DNA of 64,000 nucleotides from Enterobacter sp. JUb54 (lineage in GTDB: Bacteria; Pseudomonadota; Gammaproteobacteria; Enterobacterales; Enterobacteriaceae): contig NZ_CP060418.1 in NCBI RefSeq assembly GCF_014298075.1, forward strand, positions 2,418,001-2,482,000. Reading direction: 5' to 3'. Both the position numbers and the translations under genes were made by a program. Positions within the stretch are counted from its first letter, which is position 1; each line of letters begins with the position of its first letter. Positions 8,333 to 17,884 of the stretch are shown here, piece by piece. Below the pieces are notes generated by a model. That model saw nothing but the letters and a program-made list of their open reading frames with translations. It was not told the DNA's origin and ran no database searches.

Positions 8333-9151
8333 ATGACTTCACGCGTGATTGCACTGGATTTAGACGGCACCCTACTCACCTCTCACAAAACTATCCTGCC
8401 CGCCTCACTGGAAGCGCTGGCGCGCGCCAGAGCTGCGGGGTACCAGGTGATCGTCGTCACAGGTCGACATCACGTTGCGATTCATCCTTTTTATCAGGCA
8501 CTGGCTCTGGATACACCTGCAATTTGTTGTAATGGCACTTATTTGTATGATTATCATGCAAAAAAGGTTTTGCAGTCCGATCCGATGCCGGTAGATAAAG
8601 CCCTGAGCCTGACCGAGATGCTGGCGACTCACGATATTCATGGCCTGATGTACGTTGACGACGCCATGCTGTATGAACGCCCAACCGGACACGTGATTCG
8701 CACGACTAACTGGGCGCAGTCTCTGCCCGTCGAGCAGCGCCCGGTCTTCACTCAGGTCGACTCTCTGGCCCAGGCGGCGCGCGACGTGCAGGCCGTGTGG
8801 AAGTTTGCTCTGACCGACGAAGATATTGCGAAACTGCAGCAGTTCGCGCTGGAGGTCGGTAAAACCCTGGGGCTGGAGTGCGAATGGTCGTGGCACGATC
8901 AGGTGGATATCGCCCGCGCCGGCAACAGCAAAGGCAAGCGCCTGGCGCAATGGGTCGCCGCCCAGGGACTGTCGATGCAGGACGTCGTCGCCTTTGGCGA
9001 CAACTTTAATGACCTGAGCATGCTGGAAGCCGTCGGCACCGGGGTGGCGATGGGCAATGCGGTCGAAGAGGTCAAAACGCGCGCCAATGTAGTCATTGGC
9101 GACAACGAAAGCAGCAGCATTGCCGACTACATCAACCGCCACCTGCTGTAA
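8333..9151 (+). CDS. ybhA: HAD-superfamily sugar/pyridoxal phosphatase YbhA
   Basis: A cytosolic Cof-type (IIB) haloacid dehalogenase phosphatase of 272 residues, the same length as E. coli YbhA, which dephosphorylates pyridoxal 5'-phosphate and sugar phosphates such as fructose 1,6-bisphosphate. Motif I is DLDGTLLTS (nucleophile and acid/base Asp at residues 9 and 11), motif II VVTGRH, motif III Lys in NSKGKRL, and motif IV GDNFNDLSML. The start MTSRVIALD at 8333 sits after ACCGGAAACCACAC. The frame is open far upstream through the ERIC element, but that part has no homology. Its stop codon directly abuts the stop of the convergent modC gene with no gap. Confidence 0.93.
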   Translation: MTSRVIALDLDGTLLTSHKTILPASLEALARARAAGYQVIVVTGRHHVAIHPFYQALALDTPAICCNGTYLYDYHAKKVLQSDPMPVDKALSLTEMLATHDIHGLMYVDDAMLYERPTGHVIRTTNWAQSLPVEQRPVFTQVDSLAQAARDVQAVWKFALTDEDIAKLQQFALEVGKTLGLECEWSWHDQVDIARAGNSKGKRLAQWVAAQGLSMQDVVAFGDNFNDLSMLEAVGTGVAMGNAVEEVKTRANVVIGDNESSSIADYINRHLL

Positions 9152-10210
9152 TCAGGCGGCAATCGACACACTTTTAATTTGCGCATACAGCGATTGACCT
9201 GGCGCCACCCCCAGGTCATCTCTGGCCCACGGGCTGATGCGCGCCCACAGCGTGCGGCCGCTGACATCGAGCTGCACCTCAATCTGCCCGTGGGCATCGA
9301 TGCACTGCACCACCCGCGCCGACAGAATGTTGCGAATGCTGGTCTGCTGCGGCTGTGCCAGCACCAGCGACACATCTGACGCCTGAATACGGATGCGCGT
9401 CGCTTCCCCGAGAGGCCGGTCAAGGTGGTTCACCCATATCTGCTGCTCGCCGAGGGCCAGCGCGGTCATCGCATACTGCGGATGCTGGGCGACCACCGCC
9501 ACGTTGAGGATCGTGCTCTGTTGATCCGCCGGCAGCCAGGGGTGCATCACGCTGCTGCTCCACACCGTTTCCAGATCGCCAAACGCTTTTACACTCCCCG
9601 CTTCCAGTACCAGCACGTTATCCGCCAGATGCTGAATCTCATCCAGCGAATGGCTGACGTATAGCATCGGGATATGAATTTCACGGGCCAGCCGCTGGAG
9701 ATAAGGCAGCAGCTCGCGTTTACGTGGAATATCCAGCGACGCCAGCGGCTCATCCAGCAGCAGCAGTTCCGGGGCGGTCAGTAACGCCCGGCCAATGGCC
9801 ACCCGCTGCTTTTCTCCGCCGGACAGGCTGCCCGGCAGGCGATCCAGCAGCGCTTCTATACCGAGCAGCGCCACCAGCTTATCAAACTGACCGGCCATGC
9901 TTTTCGCCATGCCGTACTTCAGATTGCCGCGCACCTTGTAGTGCGGAAACAGCCGCGCATCCTGGAAGACATAGCCGATGCGTCGTTTTTCCGGCGCCAG
10001 GCAGATCCGTTTTTCAGCATCGTTCAGCACCCTGCCGTTCAGTACGATCCGCCCTTTCTGTGGCCGGGTCAGGCCGCTGATGGCGTTTATCAGCGAGGTT
10101 TTCCCCGCACCGGAAACGCCAAAAATAGCGGTGATCCCGCTGGCGGGCAGCGTTTCATTGATGCTCAGGCAGTGGGTCCCCAGCGTCTGGGTAAAGTTAA
10201 GTTCCAGCAT
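9152..10210 (-). CDS. modC: Molybdate ABC transporter ATP-binding protein ModC
   Basis: ATPase subunit of the high-affinity molybdate importer. It has 352 residues as in E. coli: Walker [10 protein letters not shown] (residues 31-39), Q-loop in [11 protein letters not shown], signature [15 protein letters not shown], Walker [13 protein letters not shown] and H-loop YVSHSLDE. After residue 280 a Mop/TOBE domain ([26 protein letters not shown]) provides an oxyanion-sensing regulatory fold. The start at MLELNFTQ follows modB by two bases, so it is the third gene of modABC. Expression should follow the ModE operator upstream of modA. Confidence 0.96.
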   Translation of the reverse strand: MLELNFTQTLGTHCLSINETLPASGITAIFGVSGAGKTSLINAISGLTRPQKGRIVLNGRVLNDAEKRICLAPEKRRIGYVFQDARLFPHYKVRGNLKYGMAKSMAGQFDKLVALLGIEALLDRLPGSLSGGEKQRVAIGRALLTAPELLLLDEPLASLDIPRKRELLPYLQRLAREIHIPMLYVSHSLDEIQHLADNVLVLEAGSVKAFGDLETVWSSSVMHPWLPADQQSTILNVAVVAQHPQYAMTALALGEQQIWVNHLDRPLGEATRIRIQASDVSLVLAQPQQTSIRNILSARVVQCIDAHGQIEVQLDVSGRTLWARISPWARDDLGVAPGQSLYAQIKSVSIAA

Positions 10211-10212
10211 GG

Positions 10213-10902
10213 TTATTTCCCCGTCCGCGCCCGGCTGAGACGCGCCAGCCATTCAGAGACTAACAGCGAGATCAACGCCAGGACGATGGAGATCAGACAC
10301 AGGCGCGCCGCGGCGCCTTCGCCGCCCGGCGTTTGAATCAAGGTGTACATCGCGGAAGGAATGGTTCGCGTCTCGCCGGGAATGTTGGAGACAAAAGTGA
10401 TGGTGGCGCCAAACTCCCCCAGCGAACGGGCAAAGGCCAGCACCGTGCCAACAATAATGCCCGGCAGCGTCAGCGGTAGCGTAATGGTGAAAAAGACCCG
10501 CCAGCGTCCAGCGCCGAGGGTACGCGCTGCCTGTTCCAGCTTCACGTCCACGCCTTCCAGCGCCAGACGAATGGCCCGCACCATCAGCGGAAACGACATC
10601 ACCGCCGCCGCCAGCACTGCCCCGCGCCAGCTAAAGGCAAAGGTCAGGCCGAACCAGTCATACAGCCAGCTGCCGATAAAACCGCGTCGTCCCATGGCAA
10701 TCAACAGCAGGTAGCCCACCACCACCGGCGGCAGCACCAGCGGCAGGTGGATAATGCTGTCGAGCAGCGCCTTTCCGGGGAAATTGCGCCGCACCAGCAG
10801 CCAGGAGATAAAGATGCCAAAAGGCAGGCTTAACACCACCGCCAGGGATGAGACTTTCAGGCTCAGCAGTACCGCCTGCCATTCGGGATCGCTTAAGAAC
10901 AT
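10213..10902 (-). CDS. modB: Molybdate ABC transporter permease ModB
   Basis: Inner-membrane permease of 229 residues, the same as E. coli ModB, with five predicted transmembrane segments. It contains the EAA coupling motif for ModC in [27 protein letters not shown]. It pairs with ModA (periplasmic) and ModC. The ATG overlaps the modA TAA by one base (TAATG), a translational coupling arrangement. Confidence 0.96.
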   Translation of the reverse strand: MFLSDPEWQAVLLSLKVSSLAVVLSLPFGIFISWLLVRRNFPGKALLDSIIHLPLVLPPVVVGYLLLIAMGRRGFIGSWLYDWFGLTFAFSWRGAVLAAAVMSFPLMVRAIRLALEGVDVKLEQAARTLGAGRWRVFFTITLPLTLPGIIVGTVLAFARSLGEFGATITFVSNIPGETRTIPSAMYTLIQTPGGEGAAARLCLISIVLALISLLVSEWLARLSRARTGK

Positions 10903-11675
10903 TAGCGGGTGGTGAAGCCGTATTGTTTAAAGATGGCAGCCGCTTGCGGCCCTTTCAGATAGTCGTAAAAGCCGGTGACGGTTGCGTTTTTATGCCCGTC
11001 AACGATTGCCAGCGGATATTCAACTTTCTTGTGGGAATCTTCCGGGAACGTCCCGACCACTTTCACCCCTTTGCTCGCGACCGCATCGGAACCGTACACA
11101 ATCCCCAGCGGGGCTTCGTTACGTTCCACCAGCGCCAGCGCGCCGCGTACGTCTTCAGCCGGCGCCAGTTTCGGGGACAGCGTCTCCCAGGCACCCAGTT
11201 TCTGCAGCGCCTCTTTGGCGTAGATACCTGCCGGGACGTGCTCCGGATCGCCGACCGCCAGACGACCGCCTTTCAGCAGGCTGGTCCAGTCGGTGCTGTT
11301 GTTGATGGTGATATCACCCTGCGCGCTGGCTTTTGGTGCGACCACCACCAGGCTGTTGCCCAGCAGCGTTTCGCGGGTAGCGGTATCTATCGCTTTTTTC
11401 TCAACCGCGTAATCCATCCATTTCTGGTCCGCAGAAATAAACAGGTCCGCAGGCGCGCCCGCTTCGATTTGTCGTGCCAGCGTCGAGGAAGAGGCAAACG
11501 AGGAGACGACCTCCACGTTTTTCTCTTTCTTATAGGCTTTCGCAATGTCCTGCATCGCATTGGTTAACGACGCGGCAGCAAACACCGTGATTTTTCCTTC
11601 ATCCGCCAGCGCGTGACCTGCCACAGAGAGCGTTAATGTCGCTCCAGCAAAAAGACGTAACCATTGACCTGCCAT
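10902..11675 (-). CDS. modA: Molybdate-binding periplasmic protein ModA
   Basis: Periplasmic solute-binding protein that captures molybdate or tungstate for ModBC. It has 257 residues with a signal peptide (MAGQWLRLFAGATLTLSVAG, cut after HALA) and mature start DEGKITVFAAASLTNAM. The AAAS and SSFASSSTLARQI segments supply Ser ligands for the oxyanion, and a later GIVYGSDA loop supplies the Tyr. The ATG at 11675 follows AGGGGAA; the TTG six bases upstream is less likely. First gene of modABC, directly behind a ModE operator. Confidence 0.96.
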   Translation of the reverse strand: MAGQWLRLFAGATLTLSVAGHALADEGKITVFAAASLTNAMQDIAKAYKKEKNVEVVSSFASSSTLARQIEAGAPADLFISADQKWMDYAVEKKAIDTATRETLLGNSLVVVAPKASAQGDITINNSTDWTSLLKGGRLAVGDPEHVPAGIYAKEALQKLGAWETLSPKLAPAEDVRGALALVERNEAPLGIVYGSDAVASKGVKVVGTFPEDSHKKVEYPLAIVDGHKNATVTGFYDYLKGPQAAAIFKQYGFTTR

Positions 11676-11693
11676 CTGCAATTCCCCTGAGTT

Positions 11694-11719
11694 CGTTATG
11701 TAGAAAGTAATATAACGAT
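11694..11719 (-). promoter_or_regulatory. ModE operator at the modABC promoter
   Basis: CGTTATGTA at 11694-11702 faces TATAACGAT at 11711-11719, the inverted halves of the known ModE box with a similar central spacing. It lies 19-44 bases upstream of modA, where molybdate-loaded ModE represses modABC in E. coli. The modE gene itself is 0.4 kb away. Confidence 0.85.
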
Positions 11720-11785
11720 AAGATCAGGGTTTTCCCAGCGGCAATTGGCGGTAAAAACAGGAGAAGGATCAAAGGAGAGGAAGAA

Positions 11786-11812
11786 AAGAAAAACGCCCGG
11801 AGAACCGGGCGT
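11786..11812 (-). terminator. Terminator of acrZ
   Basis: On the minus strand ACGCCCGG, loop TTCT, CCGGGCGT (11793-11812 on the plus strand), followed by TTTTCTTTT. It ends the acrZ transcript before the modA promoter. Confidence 0.85.
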
Positions 11813-11819
11813 TGGGAAA

Positions 11820-11969
11820 TCAGTGATTTTGCTGGCCGCGATCTTTGTGACCGACGCCGGAGAAGATGTTGAACACTTCGCCCAGGCCGTAAATCAGGCC
11901 CAGAATGATGGCCATCACCACCGGGACCATCACAACGGCAAATACCAGACTTTTCAATAGCTCTAACAT
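11820..11969 (-). CDS. acrZ: AcrZ, small membrane partner of the AcrAB-TolC efflux pump
   Basis: A 49-residue protein starting [20 protein letters not shown], with one transmembrane helix and a polar tail ending HKDRGQQNH. Length and sequence match E. coli AcrZ (formerly YbhT), which binds AcrB in the inner membrane and changes its substrate preference. It is encoded alone between modA and the divergent modE, with its own terminator. AcrZ genes are known to be regulated by MarA/SoxS/Rob; a convincing marbox was not identified here. Confidence 0.93.
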   Translation of the reverse strand: MLELLKSLVFAVVMVPVVMAIILGLIYGLGEVFNIFSGVGHKDRGQQNH

Positions 11970-12046
11970 AGTTGGCTCCAGAAAGTACGAATATCTAATT
12001 GTAACCATTTCAGCGGGAAAAACACGCCCCATTTGTGCGGTGGCAG

Positions 12047-12094
12047 ACCGGTAACGGTGACAGATGTATCTTGCAAGATGACCGCTATCGGTCA
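12047..12094. promoter_or_regulatory. Two operator-like inverted repeats in the acrZ-modE divergent region
   Basis: ACCG-GTAA-CGGT at 12047-12058 and TGACCG-CTAT-CGGTCA at 12079-12094 share the pattern ACCGnTAnCGGT, with centres 34 bp apart. A third perfect palindrome, ATCTTGCAAGAT, lies between them at 12068-12079. The pair is 29-76 bases before the modE start. The regulator is unknown to me. Confidence 0.55.
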
Positions 12095-12122
12095 CAATAC
12101 TCTTTTTTGCCAGGATACTATT

Positions 12123-12911
12123 ATGCAGGCCGAAATTCTTCTGACCCTCAAATTACAGCAACGCCTGTTCGCCGATCCCCGCCGTATCGCCCTGTTAAAA
12201 CAAATCGATATCACCGGGTCTATCAGCCAGGGGGCCAAAAATGCCGGCATCAGCTATAAAAGCGCCTGGGATGCCATCAATGAGATGAATCAGCTCAGCG
12301 AACAGAGCCTGGTCGACAGAGCCACCGGCGGCAAAGGCGGCGGCGGCGCGGTGCTGACGCGCTACGGCCAACGGTTGATCCAGCTGTATGACCTGCTGGC
12401 GCAGATTCAGCAGAAAGCCTTCGACGTGCTGAGCGACGATGACGCCTTGCCCCTCGACAGTCTGCTGGCCGCTATTTCGCGCTTCTCGTTGCAGACCAGC
12501 GCCCGTAATCAGTGGTTCGGCACCATTACCGGCCGCGACCACCAGCAGGTGCAGCAGCACGTCGAGGTACTGCTTGCCGACCGCCAGACCCGCCTGAAAG
12601 TCGCCATCACCGCCCAAAGCGCTGAACGTCTCGGGCTGGACGAGGGCCAGGAGGTGCTGGTGCTGCTGAAAGCCCCGTGGGTGGGCATCACCCGGGATCC
12701 GGCGCTCGCCGGTGCGGCCGATAACCAGCTCGCCGGGCGCATTGGCCACATCGAGTATGGTCCGGAACAGTGCGAAGTGCTGATGACGCTGGCTGACGGC
12801 CAGAGTTTGTGCGCAACCTTACCGCGGGATCAAACCGAAGAGCTGGAAGAAGGTGCTGATGCGATAGCATATTTCAATGCCGATCGTATCATTCTCGCCA
12901 CGTTATGCTGA
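12123..12911 (+). CDS. modE: Molybdate-responsive transcriptional regulator ModE
   Basis: Dimeric DNA-binding sensor of molybdate, 262 residues as in E. coli. The N-terminal LysR-like winged helix-turn-helix covers about residues 1-110 ([37 protein letters not shown], then [19 protein letters not shown]). Two C-terminal Mop/TOBE domains bind the oxyanion ([36 protein letters not shown]). With molybdate it represses modABC and activates molybdoenzyme genes. modF begins 67 bases after its stop, so modEF probably form one unit. Confidence 0.96.
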   Translation: MQAEILLTLKLQQRLFADPRRIALLKQIDITGSISQGAKNAGISYKSAWDAINEMNQLSEQSLVDRATGGKGGGGAVLTRYGQRLIQLYDLLAQIQQKAFDVLSDDDALPLDSLLAAISRFSLQTSARNQWFGTITGRDHQQVQQHVEVLLADRQTRLKVAITAQSAERLGLDEGQEVLVLLKAPWVGITRDPALAGAADNQLAGRIGHIEYGPEQCEVLMTLADGQSLCATLPRDQTEELEEGADAIAYFNADRIILATLC

Positions 12912-12978
12912 CGGCATTGACATCAGCCCCGTGACGTCGTATCCCTGTGACAATTCGCTGCAAAAAATGGGATACACA

Positions 12979-14454
12979 ATGTCATCATTGCAAATTTCGC
13001 AAGGCATATTTCGCCTGAGCGATACTAAAACGCTCGCTATCGAACACCTCAGCGTCAACGCTGGTGAAAGCTGGGCTTTCGTCGGCAGCAACGGCAGCGG
13101 GAAATCCGCGCTGGCCCGGGCGCTCTCCGGCGAGCTCACTCTGCTCTCCGGCCAGCGTGAAAGCCGCTTTTCCCGCATTACCCGCCTGTCGTTTGAGCAG
13201 CTACAGAAACTGGTCAGCGACGAATGGCAGCGCAACAATACCGATTTGCTCGGCCCTGGCGAAGAAGACACCGGCCGCACGACCCAGGAGATCATCCAGG
13301 AAGAGGTTAAAGATGCCGGGCGTTGCGCGCACCTTGCCGGGCTGTTTGGCATCTCCGGCCTGCTCCAGCGCCGCTTTAAATACCTCTCCACCGGGGAAAC
13401 ACGCAAAACGCTGCTGTGTCAGGCCCTGATGGCGCAGCCCGATCTGCTGATCCTCGATGAACCCTTTGATGGCCTGGACGTCGCCTCCCGCCAGCAGCTG
13501 GCCGGGCTGCTCGAGACGCTGAATGGCGAAGGGATCACCCTGGTGCTGGTGCTCAATCGCTTCGATGAAATTCCGTCGTTTATCCAGTTTGCCGGCGTGC
13601 TGGCAGACTGCACCCTGACCGAAACCGGTGAAAAGCAGCGCCTGCTGCAACAGGCGCTGATTGCCCAGCTGGCGCACAGTGAAAAACTGGATGGCATGAC
13701 CCTGCCTGAGCCGGATGCCCCGGCCGCCCGTCACGCCCTGGATGCCGACGCGCCGCTTATCGTGCTGAAAGATGGCGTGGTGTCGTATAACGATCGGCCG
13801 ATCATCGACCATTTGAGCTGGACGGTTAACCCCGGCGAACACTGGCAGATCGTCGGCCCTAACGGCGCTGGCAAATCGACCCTGCTGAGCCTGGTCACCG
13901 GCGATCACCCGCAGGGCTACAGCAACGATCTCTCCCTGTTTGGTCGCCGCCGCGGCAGCGGTGAAACCATCTGGGATATTAAAAAGCATATCGGCTATGT
14001 CAGCAGCAGCCTGCATCTTGAGTACCGCGTCAGTACCACGGTGCGTAATGTGATTCTGTCGGGCTATTTTGACTCTATCGGCATTTACCAGGCGGTTTCA
14101 GATAAGCAGCACAAGCTGGTGCAGAACTGGCTGGATATTCTGGGTATCGATAAGCGCACCGCCGATGCACCGTTCCATAGCCTCTCCTGGGGACAGCAGC
14201 GGCTGGCGCTGATCGTCCGGGCGCTGGTGAAACACCCGACGGTGCTGATTCTTGACGAGCCGCTGCAGGGACTGGATCCGCTCAACCGCCAGCTGGTGCG
14301 TCGTTTTGTCGATGTGCTGATTAGTGAAGGCGCCACCCAGCTGCTGTTTGTCTCCCACCACGCCGAGGATGCGCCGGACTGCATTACCCATCGTCTGGCG
14401 TTTGTCAGTAGTGGAGACGGTTACACTTACCAGGTCGGTCCACTCACTGATTAA
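12979..14454 (+). CDS. modF: ModF, tandem ABC ATPase
   Basis: A 491-residue protein with two ABC nucleotide-binding domains and no membrane segments. Domain 1 has Walker A GSNGSGKSA near residue 36, a signature region YLSTGETRKTLL and Walker B LLILDEPFDGLD. Domain 2 has GPNGAGKST, SLSWGQQRLALIVRAL and VLILDEPLQGLDP. It matches E. coli ModF (formerly PhrA), whose function is not firmly established; it is linked to molybdate by operon position behind modE. The start MSSLQISQGIFRL is chosen over the ATG four codons upstream. Confidence 0.93.
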   Translation: MSSLQISQGIFRLSDTKTLAIEHLSVNAGESWAFVGSNGSGKSALARALSGELTLLSGQRESRFSRITRLSFEQLQKLVSDEWQRNNTDLLGPGEEDTGRTTQEIIQEEVKDAGRCAHLAGLFGISGLLQRRFKYLSTGETRKTLLCQALMAQPDLLILDEPFDGLDVASRQQLAGLLETLNGEGITLVLVLNRFDEIPSFIQFAGVLADCTLTETGEKQRLLQQALIAQLAHSEKLDGMTLPEPDAPAARHALDADAPLIVLKDGVVSYNDRPIIDHLSWTVNPGEHWQIVGPNGAGKSTLLSLVTGDHPQGYSNDLSLFGRRRGSGETIWDIKKHIGYVSSSLHLEYRVSTTVRNVILSGYFDSIGIYQAVSDKQHKLVQNWLDILGIDKRTADAPFHSLSWGQQRLALIVRALVKHPTVLILDEPLQGLDPLNRQLVRRFVDVLISEGATQLLFVSHHAEDAPDCITHRLAFVSSGDGYTYQVGPLTD

Positions 14455-14462
14455 GGCAATAC

Positions 14463-14488
14463 CGGGGTCTGCGGGCCCCGTTTAATTT
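14463..14488 (+). terminator. Possible modF terminator
   Basis: CGGGG (14463-14467) can pair with CCCCG (14476-14480), followed by TTTAATTTT. The stem is short and the T-run interrupted. Confidence 0.45.
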
Positions 14489-14566
14489 TCAGAAAAACGT
14501 CTAAAAACCTTCTCACCACGCTGTTTTTAAACAATAAAATATCAAATATTAGTATTGTGTATTTTA

Positions 14567-14582
14567 GTGTAAACGATTCCAC
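14567..14582 (+). promoter_or_regulatory. GalR/GalS external operator OE
   Basis: GTGTAAACGATTCCAC is identical to the E. coli gal external operator and lies upstream of the CRP site. Its centre is 114 bp from that of the internal operator. Confidence 0.93.
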
Positions 14583-14592
14583 CAATTTGGCC

Positions 14593-14623
14593 TGTGTCAC
14601 ACTTTTGACTTCTTTGGTATGCT
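14593..14623 (+). promoter_or_regulatory. gal promoter region: CRP site and galP1 -10
   Basis: TGTGTCACACTTTTGAC at 14593-14609 corresponds to the E. coli gal CRP site, and TATGCT at 14618-14623 to the P1 -10. A P2-type -10 overlapping by five bases, as in E. coli, is plausible. Confidence 0.85.
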
Positions 14624-14660
14624 ATCTTCATCTCACACGATAAGCCTATTGGAGCGAATC

Positions 14661-15677
14661 ATGAAAGTACTGGTTACAGGTGGTAGCGGTTACATTGGAA
14701 GTCATACCTGCGTTCAGCTGCTACTGCAGGGACACGATGTGGTTATTCTCGACAATCTCTGCAACAGCAAGCGCAGCGTCCTGCCGGTCATTGAACGTCT
14801 TGGCGGGAAAACGGCCACCTTTGTCGAAGGCGATATTCGTAATGAAGCGCTGATGACCGAAATTCTGCACGATCACGCGATTGAAGCGGTGATCCACTTC
14901 GCGGGGCTGAAAGCCGTCGGCGAATCCGTCGCGAAGCCGCTGGAATACTACGACAATAATGTCACCGGTACACTCAAATTAGTTTCCGCCATGCGCGCCG
15001 CTGGCGTGAAGAACTTCATCTTCAGCTCCTCTGCCACCGTCTACGGCGACCAGCCAAAGATCCCGTATGTCGAAAGCTTCCCGACCGGTACGCCGCAAAG
15101 CCCGTACGGCAAAAGCAAACTGATGGTCGAGCAAATCCTGGCCGATCTGCAAAAAGCCCAGCCGGAGTGGAGCATTGCGCTGCTGCGTTATTTCAACCCG
15201 GTCGGCGCGCATCCGTCGGGCGACATGGGTGAAGATCCGCAGGGTATCCCGAACAACCTGATGCCGTACATCGCCCAGGTGGCGGTCGGTCGTCGCGATT
15301 CTCTGGCGGTGTTCGGCAACGATTATCCGACGCCAGATGGTACCGGCGTGCGTGACTATATCCACGTCATGGACCTGGCTGACGGCCACGTTGCCGCGAT
15401 GGAAAAACTGGCGGACCGTGCAGGCGTACACATTTATAACCTCGGCGCAGGCGTCGGCAGCAGCGTCCTGGACGTGATCAATGCCTTCAGCAAAGCCTGC
15501 GGCAAATCTGTTAATTACCACTTCGCGCCGCGCCGCGATGGCGACCTCCCGGCCTACTGGGCGGATGCCGAAAAGGCCGACCGCGAGCTTAACTGGCGCG
15601 TTACGCGCAACCTTGACGAGATGGCGCAGGACACCTGGCACTGGCAGTCCCGTCATCCTCAGGGTTACCCAGACTAA
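14661..15677 (+). CDS. galE: UDP-glucose 4-epimerase
   Basis: Interconverts UDP-galactose and UDP-glucose with tightly bound NAD, completing the Leloir pathway and supplying UDP-galactose for surface polysaccharides. 338 residues, equal to E. coli GalE. The Rossmann motif VTGGSGYIGSH (residues 5-15), active-site Ser in FSSSATVYGD and the YGKSK catalytic Tyr-Lys pair are present; this is an extended short-chain dehydrogenase. Start MKVLVTGG follows TTGGAGCGAATC. First gene of galETKM; the internal GalR operator lies within its first codons. Confidence 0.97.
   Translation: MKVLVTGGSGYIGSHTCVQLLLQGHDVVILDNLCNSKRSVLPVIERLGGKTATFVEGDIRNEALMTEILHDHAIEAVIHFAGLKAVGESVAKPLEYYDNNVTGTLKLVSAMRAAGVKNFIFSSSATVYGDQPKIPYVESFPTGTPQSPYGKSKLMVEQILADLQKAQPEWSIALLRYFNPVGAHPSGDMGEDPQGIPNNLMPYIAQVAVGRRDSLAVFGNDYPTPDGTGVRDYIHVMDLADGHVAAMEKLADRAGVHIYNLGAGVGSSVLDVINAFSKACGKSVNYHFAPRRDGDLPAYWADAEKADRELNWRVTRNLDEMAQDTWHWQSRHPQGYPD
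14681..14696 (+). promoter_or_regulatory. GalR/GalS internal operator OI within galE
   Basis: GTGGTAGCGGTTACAT, identical to the E. coli internal operator, overlaps galE codons 7-12. Together with OE it can form the GalR-HU repression loop. Confidence 0.92.
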
Positions 15678-15686
15678 GGAACCGTC

Positions 15687-16733
15687 ATGAGCGTATTTAA
15701 CCCCGTCGACCATCCGCATCGTCGTTATAACCCGTTAACCGGGCAGTGGATTCTGGTATCACCGCATCGCGCCAAGCGCCCCTGGCAAGGGGCGCAGGAA
15801 ACGCCGGCAAAGCTGACCTTGCCGGCGCACGATCCGGATTGTTTCCTGTGCCCGGGGAATACCCGCGTCACCGGCGACACTAACCCGAATTACACCGGTA
15901 CCTACGTGTTTACCAATGACTTTGCGGCATTGATGACCGATACCCCCGATGCACCTGAAAGCGACGATCCGCTGATGCGTTGCCAGAGTGCTCGTGGCAC
16001 CAGTCGGGTCATCTGCTTCTCGCCAGATCACAGCAAAACGCTGCCTGAGCTGAGCGTAGAGGCGCTGGAAGGCGTGGTTAAAACGTGGCAGGAACAGACC
16101 GCCGAGTTGGGCGAACGCTACCCGTGGGTGCAGGTGTTTGAAAATAAAGGCGCGGCGATGGGCTGCTCCAACCCGCACCCGCACGGCCAGGTCTGGGCCA
16201 ACAGCTTCCTGCCAAATGAGGCCGAACGCGAAGATCGTCTGCAAAAAGCCTACTTCGCTGAACAAGGTTCACCGATGCTGGTGGATTACGTGCAGCGTGA
16301 ATTAGCCGACGGCAGCCGGACGGTGGTGGAAACTGAACACTGGCTGGCGGTGGTGCCTTACTGGGCCGCGTGGCCATTTGAGACGCTGCTGCTGCCGAAA
16401 GCGCACGTGTTGCGTCTGACCGATTTAACCCCAGCGCAGCGCAGCGATCTGGCGCTGGCGCTGAAAAAGCTGACCAGCCGCTACGACAACCTGTTCCAGT
16501 GCTCATTCCCCTATTCCATGGGCTGGCACGGCGCGCCGTTTACGGGCGAAGACAATCATCACTGGCAGCTGCACGCTCACTTTTATCCGCCGCTGTTGCG
16601 CTCTGCGACGGTGCGCAAATTTATGGTCGGCTACGAAATGCTGGCCGAAACCCAGCGTGACCTGACGGCAGAACAAGCCGCCGGGAGCCTGCGGGCAGTC
16701 AGCGACGTCCATTTTCGCGAATCCGGAGAATAA
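15687..16733 (+). CDS. galT: Galactose-1-phosphate uridylyltransferase
   Basis: Transfers UMP from UDP-glucose to galactose 1-phosphate through a covalent uridylyl-His intermediate. 348 residues as in E. coli. The histidine-triad signature NPHPHGQVW contains the nucleophilic His; CFLCPGNTR near residue 52 gives the zinc cysteines, and a C-terminal [16 protein letters not shown] supplies further metal and active-site His. It starts nine bases after the galE stop, inside the gal operon. Confidence 0.97.
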   Translation: MSVFNPVDHPHRRYNPLTGQWILVSPHRAKRPWQGAQETPAKLTLPAHDPDCFLCPGNTRVTGDTNPNYTGTYVFTNDFAALMTDTPDAPESDDPLMRCQSARGTSRVICFSPDHSKTLPELSVEALEGVVKTWQEQTAELGERYPWVQVFENKGAAMGCSNPHPHGQVWANSFLPNEAEREDRLQKAYFAEQGSPMLVDYVQRELADGSRTVVETEHWLAVVPYWAAWPFETLLLPKAHVLRLTDLTPAQRSDLALALKKLTSRYDNLFQCSFPYSMGWHGAPFTGEDNHHWQLHAHFYPPLLRSATVRKFMVGYEMLAETQRDLTAEQAAGSLRAVSDVHFRESGE

Positions 16734-16735
16734 CA

Positions 16736-17884
16736 ATGAGTCTGAAAGAAACCACCCAAGCCCTGTTTGCTGAAAAATTTGGCTACCCTGCCACCCACGT
16801 CATTCAGGCGCCGGGGCGCGTCAACCTGATCGGCGAACACACCGACTACAACGACGGCTTCGTGCTGCCCTGCGCCATTGATTACCAGACGGTGATCAGC
16901 TGTGCGCCGCGTACGGACCGTATCGTGCGGGTGATTGCCGCTGATTACGATAATCAGACCGACGAATTCTCCCTGGATAAGCCAATCGTCAGCCACGACA
17001 GCCAGCAGTGGTCAAACTACGTCCGCGGCGTCGTGAAACATCTGCAACAGCGTAACAACCAGTTCAACGGTGCGGATCTGGTCATCAGCGGCAACGTCCC
17101 ACAGGGGGCGGGCTTAAGCTCCTCCGCATCGCTGGAAGTGGCGGTCGGAACCGTGTTCCAGCAGCTGTACCATCTGCCGCTGGACGGCGCGCAAATCGCC
17201 CTCAACGGCCAGGAAGCAGAGAACCAGTTCGTGGGCTGCAACTGCGGCATCATGGACCAGCTGATCTCCGCGCTGGGTAAGAAAGATCACGCCCTGCTGC
17301 TCGACTGCCGTACGTTAGGCACCAAAGCCGTCTCCATGCCGAAAGGCGTCGCGGTGGTGATCATCAACAGTAATTTTAAACGCACCCTCGTGGGTAGCGA
17401 ATACAACACCCGCCGCGAGCAGTGTGAAACCGGCGCGCGTTTCTTCCAGCAGCCGGCGCTGCGTGACGTCACCCTTGCCGAATTCAATGCCGTCGCCAGT
17501 GAACTGGACCCGGTGGTGGCAAAACGCGTCCGCCACGTGCTGACTGAAAACGCCCGCACGCTCGAAGCCGCTACCGCGCTGGAAAAAGGCGATCTGAAGC
17601 GCATGGGCGAGCTGATGGCCGAATCGCATGCCTCAATGCGCGATGACTTTGAAATTACCGTGCCGCAAATTGACACCCTGGTAGACATCGTTAAAGCCAC
17701 CATCGGTGATAAAGGCGGCGTACGCATGACCGGCGGCGGATTTGGCGGCTGCATCGTGGCGCTGGTGCCGGAAGATCTGGTGGCGACCGTTCAGCAGGCC
17801 GTGGCGCAGCAGTATGAAGCCAAAACCGGCATTAAAGAGACCTTCTACGTGTGCAAACCATCTCAGGGGGCCGGCCAGTGCTAA
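16736..17884 (+). CDS. galK: Galactokinase
   Basis: Phosphorylates alpha-D-galactose with ATP to galactose 1-phosphate. 382 residues, a GHMP-family kinase: galactokinase signature [19 protein letters not shown] (residues 28-46), ATP loop [14 protein letters not shown] and C-terminal GGFGGC. It starts two bases after the galT stop with GGAGAATAAC as ribosome-binding site and ends overlapping galM by seven bases. In E. coli the galT-galK junction is the target of Spot 42; this was not examined base by base here. Confidence 0.97.
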   Translation: MSLKETTQALFAEKFGYPATHVIQAPGRVNLIGEHTDYNDGFVLPCAIDYQTVISCAPRTDRIVRVIAADYDNQTDEFSLDKPIVSHDSQQWSNYVRGVVKHLQQRNNQFNGADLVISGNVPQGAGLSSSASLEVAVGTVFQQLYHLPLDGAQIALNGQEAENQFVGCNCGIMDQLISALGKKDHALLLDCRTLGTKAVSMPKGVAVVIINSNFKRTLVGSEYNTRREQCETGARFFQQPALRDVTLAEFNAVASELDPVVAKRVRHVLTENARTLEAATALEKGDLKRMGELMAESHASMRDDFEITVPQIDTLVDIVKATIGDKGGVRMTGGGFGGCIVALVPEDLVATVQQAVAQQYEAKTGIKETFYVCKPSQGAGQC

